A stretch of DNA of 64,000 nucleotides, from NCBI GenBank assembly GCA_963210315.1, contig OY723255.1:434001-498000 (forward strand), in the 5' to 3' direction. This DNA comes from Rhynchopus euleeides. Lineage: Eukaryota; Euglenozoa; Diplonemea; Diplonemida; Diplonemidae. Shown piece by piece: positions 49,343-58,869 of the stretch; position 1 is the stretch's first letter, and each line of letters opens with the position of its first letter. The notes under the pieces are model-generated. The model saw only the letters and a list, made by a program, of their open reading frames with translations, had not been told where the DNA came from and did not search any database. Made by a program: the position numbers and the translations under genes.

Positions 49343-51028
49343 TTACGCGCCGGGTATCGGGCGTGTCTCCAGGAAAGCCGGGTCTGCCGCTTGCTTACCC
49401 CGGGTGTATTCGTCAGCTCTCTGGTCCTGGGAAGCCACCCACTGCGGTCGGAGCCGCATCCTATTCTTCCGGGCGATGGTGAAGATCTCCTGCAACACCA
49501 GGTTGCCGCGGAAGTTGGAGCAGTGGCCCCTGCGCATCGAGAACACAAGGGGGAGGTTGTCGATGTAGCATGTCACGGTCATGTCTGTATACCTCTGAGC
49601 CAGTCGCAGGCCTTGCCAGACGGCGTGTGCCTCCTTTAGGAAAATGTGCGCCCCCTCGTCCGCTCCGCGGAACGTTCCCTGTGCGACTGTCTCCCCCTCT
49701 GGCCTGACTAGAATGGCGGCCCACTCGCGCGATGATGCATCTGTCCATAGCGATACCACGGAGGGGGGGTCAGTCGCGGCCCGCCAGTCGTTCACTGCGA
49801 TGAAGCGCATACGGTCCACAGTCTCACGCTGCACCGAGGTGGGTACTGTGCATACTGCATCCCACGTACCCCCTTCCGCGTGTGCCCGCTTCGCCACTCG
49901 TCGGATGAATGAAAGGGCTGCCGGCATGTAGCACATTGGGGCGCGCATGACGTAGGACTGCCACACGAGCGCACCGAACACCCGAAACACCCCGCGCGGC
50001 GTCGAGCTCCCCTCGAGCAGTGCCCCCAGCTCGCTGCGCTCGGTGATCTTTCGGATCCAGGCCGGGTCCATCCTGAAAGTGTGCCGTTGTAAGTCGAACT
50101 CGATGCCGAACACGGAGAAGTGCTGTGTCGGTCTTCCGTGCTGTGGGTCGTCGAAGTTCAGCGCCGCTCGGACTTCCCTGCACCGCCCGAGGAAAGCAGC
50201 GTATTGGTTCGCCACCTCCTCTCGGGTTCGCCCCAGCACCACGAAGTTGTCGATCCAGCAGATCCCCTGGCTGGGCGGGAGCAGCACCCTTGCGCTCCTG
50301 TTCGCGATGGATGGAGAGTGCGACCAGCCCATGCACATGACGGTGAGGAATGTCTTGATGAACTCGTCGCGTTCTCCCCCGACCCAGACTCCAAAAAAGC
50401 GCTGGATTTCCTTCTGCACTGGGAACTGGTAGAACCAGCTCCGCGCGTCCGCCATCACGACCCACTCTGCGAGAGCAATGCGTCGCGTCACCTCGATGAT
50501 GTCGTCCAGGCGCATGTCCGGGGGTCGAACCATGTGCTTGTTGAGCGGCCTGGCGTCGACGATGAAACGTAATCCTCCCGACTTTTTGGACACGGTGAAA
50601 GCCGGGAGGGTGAGGTAGGCGGCAGCATCCGCCTCCTTCAGCACTCCGAAGCCCTCCAGGTCGTCGAGGTGTTGCAGCATGTGTCGGGATACCTTGCGGT
50701 GGCGTCTGAACGCCTCCCTTGCGCCTGGCAGCAGCGCGTTCTCAAATACCCTCGGCTCCCGGATCAGATCTATCACGCCGTCCAACTCCCCTGCCGTGTC
50801 CATCTCCACCAGCCTGTCGAGGTCGAGCCGTGTCTTGCAGATCGGTGCGATGGCTTCACCGTGTGTCCCCGCATCACGCCCCTCCTTTGCCGGCCGCAGC
50901 AGCTTGTCTCCCGCGCACACCGCGAGGTCGCTCTCATACCCGTTTTCAATGCCTGGCCCGTACGACTCGTCGGTGTCCGGGTCGTCTTCGGTCTGACCCA
51001 CTTCCTGATAAGCCTCCTGTGGCGCCAT
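49343..51028 (-). CDS. Reverse transcriptase-RNase H
   Basis: A 561-residue protein from the ATG at 51028 (MAPQEAYQEVGQTEDD), 84 nt past the recombinase stop. The frame is open far upstream but there overlaps the recombinase in another register. RT: LRFIVDARPLN, motif A VVMADARSWF (D194), motif B MGWSHSPSIAN, and motif C WIDN (258-261), where the second Asp of the usual YxDD is Asn. RNase H: D430 (LWTDASS), E466 (LKEAHAV), D490 (CYIDNLPLV), D539 (QRADEYT), a complete D-E-D-D set. The element should copy RNA to DNA if the WIDN box is functional; such variants need checking against other YR elements. Translation may rely on reinitiation or a frameshift from the preceding gene. Confidence 0.85.
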   Translation of the reverse strand: MAPQEAYQEVGQTEDDPDTDESYGPGIENGYESDLAVCAGDKLLRPAKEGRDAGTHGEAIAPICKTRLDLDRLVEMDTAGELDGVIDLIREPRVFENALLPGAREAFRRHRKVSRHMLQHLDDLEGFGVLKEADAAAYLTLPAFTVSKKSGGLRFIVDARPLNKHMVRPPDMRLDDIIEVTRRIALAEWVVMADARSWFYQFPVQKEIQRFFGVWVGGERDEFIKTFLTVMCMGWSHSPSIANRSARVLLPPSQGICWIDNFVVLGRTREEVANQYAAFLGRCREVRAALNFDDPQHGRPTQHFSVFGIEFDLQRHTFRMDPAWIRKITERSELGALLEGSSTPRGVFRVFGALVWQSYVMRAPMCYMPAALSFIRRVAKRAHAEGGTWDAVCTVPTSVQRETVDRMRFIAVNDWRAATDPPSVVSLWTDASSREWAAILVRPEGETVAQGTFRGADEGAHIFLKEAHAVWQGLRLAQRYTDMTVTCYIDNLPLVFSMRRGHCSNFRGNLVLQEIFTIARKNRMRLRPQWVASQDQRADEYTRGKQAADPAFLETRPIPGA

Positions 51029-51111
51029 CAGGCGTCGGAGCTTTGCCGGGAAGTGTGATGATGATGTCTGCGGGTCCCCTCCCCGCTTCGTTCGTCTCCG
51101 CCGACGCCCCC

Positions 51112-52101
51112 TCACTGGTCGATCTTCGCTGATATCCTCGCCGTGTCTCTCGCGCGCGCATTCTCCGCCGCCGACACGTAGCGAATCACCCCGTCCACTG
51201 TGGCATGTCGTGACAGCAGCCTGACTTCCTCCAGGGGCACTCCCTTCCTCGCCAGATGTGTCAGCGCGCCGCGGCGGAGGGAGTGTGTAGTCAGAGTCGC
51301 CCTGGCTCTCTTGATTGCCTTTGTCGCACAGCGGTACCCTACACTTGGGGGGAACAGGGTTGTCTGCTTGCGTTTTTCTGCCTGCCTGAGACGCCGCTCC
51401 AGGATCTTCCGGAGGCCTGCCTGCAGGGTGATGCCTGTGATGTGCCCGACACGGAACGGGTCCGACTTTGACTGCGTCCAGCGGATGTTGACTACGTCGT
51501 TGTCCGGGTCCGGCTGAACATCCTTCACGTCGAGGCGGAGTGCATCTGACACGCGCGCAGCCCCCCTCCACATGATGCCCAGCAGCAGCTGTACCAGTCG
51601 GCGCGGTTCGCGTTCGATCGCCCTTCGAATGTCCTGTGGGGTCGCGGGTTGTGCCTGGCGCTTCGGCTTCAGCGCTCCCTGCCGCTTGAGCGCGCGGCGG
51701 TAATCGCTGAGGACCTGGACACTGTCGAGCGGGTAGCCCTCGAATCTCCTGAGGGCCCCTGCGATGTTGTTCAGGTACTGCAGGGTCGAGGACGTCGACA
51801 GGCCCCCCAAACGTTGGCTGGTCGCCCATAGCATCGCGCACTCGTCGTGTGGCGGCATTCTCCCCGCTGTGTCTGCCCACTGCCTGCGGAACTGTGTGTA
51901 CTGGTCGTATGCTCTGCGTAGTGTCTTCCAGTAGGTCGGGGCGAGGGCGTGTGTCAGGGTCTTTTGGAAAGAGTCGCGGATCTCCTTGCACTTCTGGGGT
52001 GTCAGCCGGGTGCCCTTCTTCAACGGCCGCCCCCGACCGGTCGGGGGGAGGGTCGGCACGGCCTCCTGGTACAGCAGGCCGTAGTGTCCCCCCTTGTCCG
52101 G
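51112..52101 (-). CDS. Tyrosine recombinase of the retroelement
   Basis: About 330 residues following the gag stop codon in the same frame. No ATG occurs until deep in the domain (AGRMPP), so it is probably made by readthrough of the TGA at 52104-52102. A non-AUG start at GTG 52059 is an alternative, and residue numbers here count from it. The core-binding helical domain (about 20-130) precedes the catalytic domain: R169 (WRGAARVSDALRL), K198 (WTQSKSD), H259 and R262 (TTHSLRRGALTHL), H285 (LLSRHATVDG) and Y294 (VIRYV). The full R-K-H-R-H-Y set is intact. Role: integrating circular DNA copies of the element. Confidence 0.85.
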   Translation of the reverse strand, partial: PDKGGHYGLLYQEAVPTLPPTGRGRPLKKGTRLTPQKCKEIRDSFQKTLTHALAPTYWKTLRRAYDQYTQFRRQWADTAGRMPPHDECAMLWATSQRLGGLSTSSTLQYLNNIAGALRRFEGYPLDSVQVLSDYRRALKRQGALKPKRQAQPATPQDIRRAIEREPRRLVQLLLGIMWRGAARVSDALRLDVKDVQPDPDNDVVNIRWTQSKSDPFRVGHITGITLQAGLRKILERRLRQAEKRKQTTLFPPSVGYRCATKAIKRARATLTTHSLRRGALTHLARKGVPLEEVRLLSRHATVDGVIRYVSAAENARARDTARISAKIDQ

Positions 52102-53136
52102 TCAGTTCCGCTTCCCGAGTCCCTTCGACGCGCGTCCCTTTCCCGCGCTCCGGCCCCTGCCCTTGCTTGGGAGCCGGTATGGCTCCGATCTGTCTTCGGC
52201 CTTCGCCTCCGCTTTTGCCCACACTGCCTCTTGCTTGGCTCTGCCCTCTTCGATGAACCTCCTGTGGAGGGCAACCGTGTAGTCGGAGGGTGATAGGGCC
52301 TTCGCCTTCCCCTGGTAGTGGCGCGCCCCCGCGCGGCCTCGCAGCAGTGCGTAGCTGTTCATCTCGACGATGACTTTGTGGAGTGGTGTCACGAAGGGGG
52401 CAACATCGTTTGTCTGCTTGATTAGGTCGAACATTTCGTACACCCGCTCGAAACGCGACGCCATCTCGTGGTGCCAATCGGGGGCGTCTGGCCCGCTCTC
52501 CAGCTCCGCCTTGCGGAACACCCGCGTCACCTCCGCCTTCACAAGGCGCTGCCCGCTCGCCGTTGTCAGCGCGTCTCCCCAAGTCGAGACGACGTGCGCC
52601 GTGAAACCCGCGGGGAGGTCCTGGTCGGCCTTCTTCTGGCTGAGTTTCAGCTCAGCTATCTCCTTCTTCTGCTCCTCCACCGTCCCCCTCAGGCCTGTCA
52701 CTTCGCTCCTGAGCTCCCGGATCTCCTGCAGGATGGTGGCTAGAGCCGCGGCGTTCGTGTCCTCCTTGGGTGGTGGCGCCGGTACCCTCTCGCTGGAGGA
52801 CTCCTCGTCGTACTCCTCTCCGTCCCACATCTCGGCGTCTGCTTCGTCCCTCTCCCTCTCGAGGGCCTCCCACGTGCACACGGGGCAAGTCCACCCGACT
52901 TCCCCCCACATCTCCAGCCACTCGTTCGCCGCCGCCGTCGGGATGCGCTTCCTCAGGCATGACGGCACCGTCGTACGCCCGCACGTGTGGCACGAATGGG
53001 CTGTGGCGCCGCCGCCGTGGATGGTGTCGCAGGTGGGGAAGACGCAGCCCGCCCGGGGTGCGACGGCTGCGGTCTTGGCCAACGGGGGAATCGGGATACG
53101 GTCCCAGTCAGCCGTGGCGGCGTCGAAGCTTGCCAT
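52102..53136 (-). CDS. Gag-like zinc-finger/coiled-coil protein
   Basis: A 344-residue protein, ATG at 53136. Residues 31-86 hold a Cys/His zinc module (C31-x4-C36, then H47-x-C49-x2-C52, C60 and a late WTCPVC pair). Residues about 130-175 are a coiled coil (LQEIREL...VEEQKKEIAEL). The middle is helical, and the C-terminus is basic (KGRGRSAGKGRASKGLGKRN), suitable for nucleic-acid binding. It ends at TGA (52104-52102), directly followed in frame by the recombinase without another stop. Role: assembly of the retroelement particle, inferred from position and composition. Confidence 0.75.
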   Translation of the reverse strand: MASFDAATADWDRIPIPPLAKTAAVAPRAGCVFPTCDTIHGGGATAHSCHTCGRTTVPSCLRKRIPTAAANEWLEMWGEVGWTCPVCTWEALERERDEADAEMWDGEEYDEESSSERVPAPPPKEDTNAAALATILQEIRELRSEVTGLRGTVEEQKKEIAELKLSQKKADQDLPAGFTAHVVSTWGDALTTASGQRLVKAEVTRVFRKAELESGPDAPDWHHEMASRFERVYEMFDLIKQTNDVAPFVTPLHKVIVEMNSYALLRGRAGARHYQGKAKALSPSDYTVALHRRFIEEGRAKQEAVWAKAEAKAEDRSEPYRLPSKGRGRSAGKGRASKGLGKRN

Positions 53137-53159
53137 CTCCTGATGCCTGCCCCCTCTGT

Positions 53160-53800
53160 CTGTGTTGTGCGGTTCTAGCCGCTGAAGTATCTCCCCTCTG
53201 CCTGCGTTGTGCGGTGCGAGCCGCTGAAGTATCTCCCCTCTGCCTGTGTTGTGCGGTGCTAGCCGCTGAAGTATCTCTCCTCTGCCGTGTTGTGCGGTGC
53301 GAGCCGCTGAAGTATCCCCCCTCTGCCTGCGTTGCGCGGTGCTAGCCGCTGAAGTGTCTCCCCTCTGCCGTGTTGTGCGGTGCGAGCCGCTAAAGTATCT
53401 CCCCTCTGCCTGTGTTGTGCGGTGCTAGCCGCTGAAGTATCTCCCCTCTGCCGTGTTGTGCGGTGCGAGCCGCTGAAGTATCTCCCCTCTGCCTGTGTTG
53501 CGCGGTGCTAGCCGCTGAAGTGTCTCCCCTCTGCCGTGTTGTGCGGTGCGAGCCGCTGAAGTATCTCCCCTCTGCCCGTGTTGCGCGGTGCGAGCCGCTG
53601 AAGTGTCTCCCCTCTGCCGTGTAGTGCGGTGCGAGCCGCTGAAGTATCTCCCCTCTGCCTGTGTTGCGCGGTGCTAGCCGCTGAAGTGTCTCCCCTCTGC
53701 CGTGTTGTGCGGTGCTAGCCGCTGAAGTATCTCCCCTCTGCCGTGTTGTGCGGTGCGAGCCGCTGAAGTATCTCCCCTCTGCCCCCTTGGCGCCCGTCTT
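53160..53800. repeat. 5' tandem array of the retroelement, 41-42 bp unit, about 15 copies
   Basis: Each unit has CCGCTGAAGTATCTCCCCTC, TGCC(T)GTGTTG and GCGGTGC(T/G)AG, starting just 25 bp upstream of the gag ATG. It may act as a promoter/enhancer array or as RNA structure; this is inferred from position. Confidence 0.8.
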
Positions 53801-53850
53801 CTGACTGATATACCTCCTCTGTGTCCTAAACGCTTCCCTGATAAAAAGTT

Positions 53851-53944
53851 TGCGTTGACGCTTCCACACACAAAACCTCAACTCCTGTGATGGGGGAGGC
53901 TAGTGGTGTGCGGAGCACGTTTGGCTGTGGTAGAGTGACATTTT
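53851..53944 (+). mobile_element. M1 MITE, right part (split by the YR retroelement)
   Basis: Begins TGCGTTGACGCTTCCAC, the 17-bp duplication of 49267-49283, and runs to AGTGACATTTT. The spacer CTGCTCACAAGTGTGCGTAA follows, as after the other copies. Confidence 0.9.
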
Positions 53945-53966
53945 CTGCTCACAAGTGTGCGTAAAA

Positions 53967-54326
53967 ATACTACGAGAAACACTTGGCCTCTATGCTGTGA
54001 GTGTTGCATTGGACGCTTCCACCTGTTGAACGGGCTCCACCTCTTGCACTTTGAAACCCCCCCCCCCCATATTTTTTTTTTGATTTGACAACTCCGGTTT
54101 GGTGTACCTCGATGAGCTTACCTTACCTTGTCGTCGGACACAACATATCATCGTTGTCCCAAACCCCGTAACCCACGTGAAGTGGATCATCTGAAGTGCA
54201 GAATGAGGTGGAGCAGGTGGAGCACGAAACATAAGTAAACCATAGCAAGAGAGGCCAGCAGCAGTCCCGAGTCCATCGCGTTCCTCGTAGCATTTCCCGT
54301 ACCACACAGGTGTGTTATGTGCAAAA
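53967..54326. mobile_element. About 360-bp MITE X, intact copy
   Basis: Begins ACTACGAGAAACACTTGGCC, includes GCATTGGACGCTTCCACC (54005-54022), a C/T-rich tract at 54056-54078, and ends GTTCCTCGTAGCATTTCC...TTATGTGCAAA. CTACGAGAAAC/GTTCCTCGTAG are imperfect inverted ends. A second copy starts directly at 54327 and is broken at the GACGCTTCCAC motif. Confidence 0.7.
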
Positions 54327-54382
54327 TACTACGAGAAACACTTGGCCTCTATGCTGTGAGTGTTGCATTGGACGCTTCCACC
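54327..54382. mobile_element. MITE X second copy, left part
   Basis: Identical to the first 56 bp of MITE X, ending GGACGCTTCCACC. The right part resumes at about 58467. About 45 bp of the MITE between these points are missing. Confidence 0.75.
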
Positions 54383-56439
54383 CAGGACCCTTAGGACCCA
54401 AGGACTTAGGGACGCCGCGCGAACGGTCTACTATTGAAGTGATCAGGCTCCGTCGCCCATCGTATGCATCCCTCCGATGGTAATGTACCGCTTTCTACGT
54501 TGTCACGAGCACCTTGTACGGAAAACGATCGAACCTCACTCGCTGAGGGGATCCGCCTGCCTCGGCCGTGTGCCGCCGTCGTGTGGCCAGCCTCGTGATT
54601 CTTGGTGTGCCCTATCGACAACATGCCTGTCTCTCCAGTTGCCGCACCCGGCGAGAGAGTTGATGCGTCTCAACCCGGCGAAACTAAGGGGGCAAAGGTT
54701 GCACACAGCCCCGCCTGTGCTGCAACCACCCGCTCTTGGCTGACCCCCGACGTCTGGTGCGTTTCCCACTCCGGGTATTTGAATCCTCCCCCTGTACCTC
54801 TTCGGGATCCTCCATCCCCTGGGGAACCCTTCCCCTCGAGGCTTCTTCACGTCTCCGACATATTGGTGTGTGCCCACATGACCCTTCTTCCTGACATCCT
54901 CGATGTCGTTTTGCACCCCGGGCGATGCACTGAGACGGCCGTATCCAGGTAGTCAGTGGCCATGCCCAGCCCCTCAGCGTGACAGTCCTCTGGTGCGCTC
55001 CCAGCACCACCACCGCGACGCTCGTGCATATTCAGCCACCATGACCCGGCAGCTCTCGCCTGGGGACAGGGCTCGGCGGATCGAGAAATCACAGTCTGAA
55101 ACTCGCCTCCCAGCTCCTCCGCAGCAGTCTACTGTCCGGCCGTCTTAAACTCTCGCCCTTCGGGAGCCCGGCCAACACCCGGTGCTTTCCGGCGTGATCT
55201 CGATCGCTCTGTGGCTCTCTGTGTCCTCTCCGGTCTTCGCTGGCTGCGAGCGAGTTGCGGGGTGAAGCCCAACGCGCCTCTTCATGGCGCACTGGAGACG
55301 CTGCATGGAGTGCCCAGGGGTAGGTGTGAGAGGTGCCGGCCCTTCTGGGTGAAAGAGGGCGATCGCGCGCACTGTCGTCTCCTGAACTCCGCTCGAGCGG
55401 TGGACAACACGTTCCTGCGGCCCCCTTCCCACTGGGCTGATCCCCACTGTACCTGCCCCATCGCCCGCCTCGTAGACAGCGCATCAAACGGAGGCCCTGT
55501 GGCCCCACGTGGCGTCGATTCAGTGGTAACGCCCGGACTCAGTGTGGAGGGCGTATTTCCCGGTGCGTGAGGAAATTCGAGGCCCTGGAGGTGTGGGCAT
55601 GCCAGAAGGATTCTCGGAGTCGCCTTCTTAATGAGAGAGGTGAGTCCCCGCGGACCGGAGCTTGTCGCACGCTGCAGTCGCTGTTCGGGCTTGTCGAGTA
55701 GGCTGCTGGGTACTCGGGAAGACTGGCTGACTGCCCCCCAACCTTGTGGAATGATCTCGGCCCGCTGCCATGGCTGCGGTTTCGGTGGACCCCCTCAGCG
55801 GCGGCACCGCTGACACAGGCGATGCGGACGCGTCTCTCAGTCGCTGCTTCTTTTGCTCCCCGAGCAGTGCAGCTTGGGAGAGCGTCTCGGCTGTGTTGGA
55901 TACCTGATCTCTGTGTATGTCCCACGGCACCTCGCAGGTGTCCAGTCAGCAGCTCCCCTTCCCTGCATGGAACTGTGAGGTCGTACGTCTCAACACCGGG
56001 CCACAGACGCCCGGAACTCCCCCTGACCCCTGTGAATAATGCAGGCTTGAATGTGTGTCCCCCGGCAGGGAGACTATGCTTCGACGGAGTATGCCCCGCT
56101 TGGGGCGTGTGCGGGCATCCGCTTGACGCCGGGGTGCGCGTAGTCGGCATTCGCGCAGATAAGCTGGGCACGACAGACGTGCCGGCTTCTCGGGGGCGTG
56201 TCCGGGGGCGTTGCATTGGTACACGAAAACTGTCGCCCTCGGAAAGCTCACGTCGCGTCACCGTGCTCGAGCTGGATCTGGCAGGCTGTGTGTGACAGGC
56301 CACCCTTCCGCCTTCAGGTGCCGTCGCTCGGGCAAAAAAGGTGTATTTCTCAATCAAGAGAGTATGCCCCTCACGATTGTGGCACGATTGTGTCTCCCCG
56401 GGTCAGGCTCGGTATTCCAGTCGAAAGCGTAAATGCCCC

Positions 56440-57190
56440 TCGGCACTGTGCTGGGCGGGGTTGTGTCTCGGTCAGGAGAGGAGGTGCCCCTCAGGCAAAA
56501 TCCTGCGTCTCGCGGTCGGGAGTGAGTGCCCCTCGGCAGGAATGTGTCTCGGCCAGGTGTCCCTCAGGCAGGGAATGTAATGTCTCGGCCCGGTGTCCCT
56601 CGGGCATGAATGTGCGTCTTGGCCAGGTGCCCCTCAGGCAGGGTGCCCCGTAGGCGGAAGTGTATGTCGCGGCCAGATGCCCCTCAGGCAGGGTGCCCCG
56701 TAGGCGGAAATGTATGTCTTGACCAGGTGCCCCTCGGGCAGGGTGCCTCGTAGGCGGAAGTGTATGTCTTGGCCAGGTGCCCCTCGGGCAGGGTGCCTCG
56801 TAGGCGGAAGTGTCTGTCTTGGCCAGGTGCCCCTCGGGCAGGGTGCCTCGTAGGCGGAAGTGTATGTCTTGGCCAGGTGCCCCTCGGGCAGGGTGCCTCG
56901 TAGGCGGAAGTGTCTGTCTTGGCCAGGTGCCCCTCGGACAGGGTGCCTCGTAGGCGGAAGTGTATGTCTTGGCCAGGTGCCCCTCGGGCAGGGTGCCTCG
57001 TAGGCGGAAATGTATGTCTTGGCCAGGTGCTCCTCAGGCAGGGTGCCCCGCAAGCGTAAGCTGTAGGTATGTCGTGGCCAGGTGCCCCTCAGGCAGGTAA
57101 TGTCTCGGCGAGATGCCCCTCGGGCAGGAAAAATGCGTCTCGGCTAGGTGCCCCTCAGGCAGAAGTGGGTGTCTCGGTCCGATGCTCCTC
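56440..57190. repeat. Tandem array, 50-bp unit
   Basis: Around 8-9 units (best at 56620-57050) of GGCCAGGTGCCCCTCGGGCA, GGGTGCCTCG and TAGGCGGAAGTGTATGTCTT, preceded and followed by shorter GTGCCCCTC-GGCA...GTCTCGG units. Confidence 0.85.
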
Positions 57191-57650
57191 GGCAAGATCG
57201 TGTCTCGGTCAGGAAAGTAGGAGTTGGATATCACTGACGTCACTTTGCTGCATCAGTATCGACCCATTTATCAGCACCCGACTGTTGCTCTTGGTCCCGC
57301 CTTTGTCAGCGCCTCTGTGACGGAACCTCCAGCTGAAGTATGCGTTTGGAAACCTTGAGCGCGATCAAGCGTGAAGCAGGTTTTCGGCGAGGCGCGGTGA
57401 TAGTCTCGATGGCTGATGGGAATGTCCTCAATCCGCTGCGGCCACGGGCGCAGCGCTGTCCCGCTGTCACGTTCATAAGCGGCGGAGGACCACCTTGAAC
57501 ACCACGGCGTCATCATCCCCATCTTTTTGCGCCCCTCCTTCGTGCTGATCCCCCCGTGCACCTCGCCGTCATTTATTAGAACCAGTGCGTGGGGGTGTTG
57601 TTGTCCTCAACCGCGGCTTCGGCCCTCTTGAGACCTGACACGAGCATGGT
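57191..57650. other. Spacer between arrays, no gene
   Basis: Unique sequence in the second element between its two arrays; no motif, domain or repeat recognised. Confidence 0.45.
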
Positions 57651-58330
57651 GTGAGGGTCGTCTTCTCGGTCGGGATTTGGTGCCCCTCGGGCAAGATTGT
57701 GTATCTCTCGGTCGGGAGAGCGGGTGCCCCTCGGGCAAAATTTTTGTCTCGGTCAGGAGAACAGGTGCCCCTCGGGCGAGATGCTGCGTCTCTCGGTCGG
57801 GAGAGTGGGTGCCCCTCGGGCATAGTTTTGTCTCGGTCAGGATAACGGGTGCCCCTCGGGCAAAACTGCGTGTCTCTCGGTCGGGAGAGTGAGTGCCCCT
57901 CGGGCAGAATATTGTCTCGGTCAGGAGAACAGGTGCCCCTCGGGCGAGATGCTGCGTCTCTCGGTCGGGAGAGTGGATGCCCCTCGGGCAGAATATTGTC
58001 TCGGTCAGGAGAACAGGTGCCCCTCGGGCAAGACTGCGTGTCTCTCGGTCGGGAGAGTGGGTGCCCCTCGGGCAAAATTTTTGTCTCGGTCAGGAGAACA
58101 GGTGCCCCTCGGGCGAGATGCTGCGTCTCTCGGTCGGGAGAGTGGGTGCCCCTCGGGCAGAATATTGTCTCGGTCAGGAGAACAGGTGCCCCTCGGGCAA
58201 AACTGCGTGTCTCTCGGTCGGGAGAGTGAGTGCCCCTCGGGCAGAATATTGTCTCGGTCAGGAAACCAGGTGCCCCTCGGGCAAGACTGCGTGTCTCTCG
58301 GGTGCCCCTCGGGCAGGGTAGAATGCTGCG
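57650..58330. repeat. Tandem array of alternating ~41/44-bp units
   Basis: GGTGCCCCTCGGGCAAAAT...GTCTCGGTCAGGAGAACA alternates with GGTGCCCCTCGGGCGAGATG...TCTCTCGGTCGGGAGAGTG. The shared GTGCCCCTCGGGC core links it to the 50-bp array. Confidence 0.85.
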
Positions 58331-58466
58331 TCTCTCGGACGGTCAGATCGTGTGTCCCTCAGTCAGGAGAGGAGGTCTCGGTCGCTAAAAACGCACCCCC
58401 TCGGGCAGAGTGGTTGTGTCATCGCTGTTGTGTCACACCAATTGCCTCTCGGGCGGTGTGTCTTTT

Positions 58467-58714
58467 TTGATTTGACAACTCCGGTTTGGTGTACCTCGAT
58501 GAGCTTACCTTACCTTGTCGTCGGACACAACATATCATCGTTGTCCCAAACCCCGTAACCCACGTGAAGTGGATCATCTGAAGTGCAGAATGAGGTGGAG
58601 CAGGTGGAGCACGAAACATAAGTAAACCATAGCAAGAGAGGCCAGCAGCAGTCCCGAGTCCATCGCGTTCCTCGTAGCATTTCCCGTACCACACAGGTGT
58701 GTTATGTGCAAAAA
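58467..58714. mobile_element. MITE X second copy, right part
   Basis: GATTTGACAACTCCGGTTTG through CACACAGGTGTGTTATGTGC is near-identical to 54079-54326. Confidence 0.85.
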
Positions 58715-58869
58715 ATATGGAAAGTGACCCCATCGTGATCCGCACGGAGCTCAAACAGTCAAAAGAAAGCAGAGAAGCGGAGAAAAGGAGCCCAGCGGGA
58801 CCCGGTGGGTGGTGATGTCCTCGTCATGCAGGTCTTCTAGCTTGATCATTCCGACCGCACCGTACTCCT

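Larger units (their letters stand above)
49284..53850 (-). mobile_element. 4.57-kb YR retroelement with gag-YR-RT/RH order
   Basis: Minus-strand order from the 5' end (right): a 41-42 bp tandem array, a Gag-like Zn-finger protein, a tyrosine recombinase, and reverse transcriptase with RNase H, followed by only about 60 bp of 3' sequence. Known DIRS, PAT and Ngaro elements place YR after RT; gag-YR-RT/RH is the order reported for VIPER elements of trypanosomatids. A 17-bp direct repeat flanks it, consistent with recombinase-mediated insertion at a short core rather than DDE-type integration. I could not define the internal split repeats expected for such elements. Confidence 0.8.
54383..58466. 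mobile_element. Decayed or non-autonomous relative of the YR retroelement (inferred)
   Basis: The left terminus CCAGGACCCTTAG resembles TCAGGACCCTCAT of the intact YR element, and both follow GACGCTTCCAC of a MITE. Tandem arrays occupy its right half, as in the intact element. No convincing gag, YR or RT was found: frames at 54403-56357 are short with no motifs. The right end lacks the GACGCTTCCAC duplication, consistent with a terminal deletion. It could also be an unrelated insertion. Confidence 0.45.

Noticed and set aside
51029..52582. Upstream extension of the RT frame (518 codons)
   Set aside because: It overlaps the recombinase in another register, begins at TTG and is Arg/Pro/Gly-rich shadow sequence. 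The RT domain starts after the ATG at 51028.
55539..56357. 272-codon minus-strand frame in the second element
   Set aside because: Low-complexity Arg/Ser/Pro composition and no gag, YR or RT motif; other frames look equally plausible.
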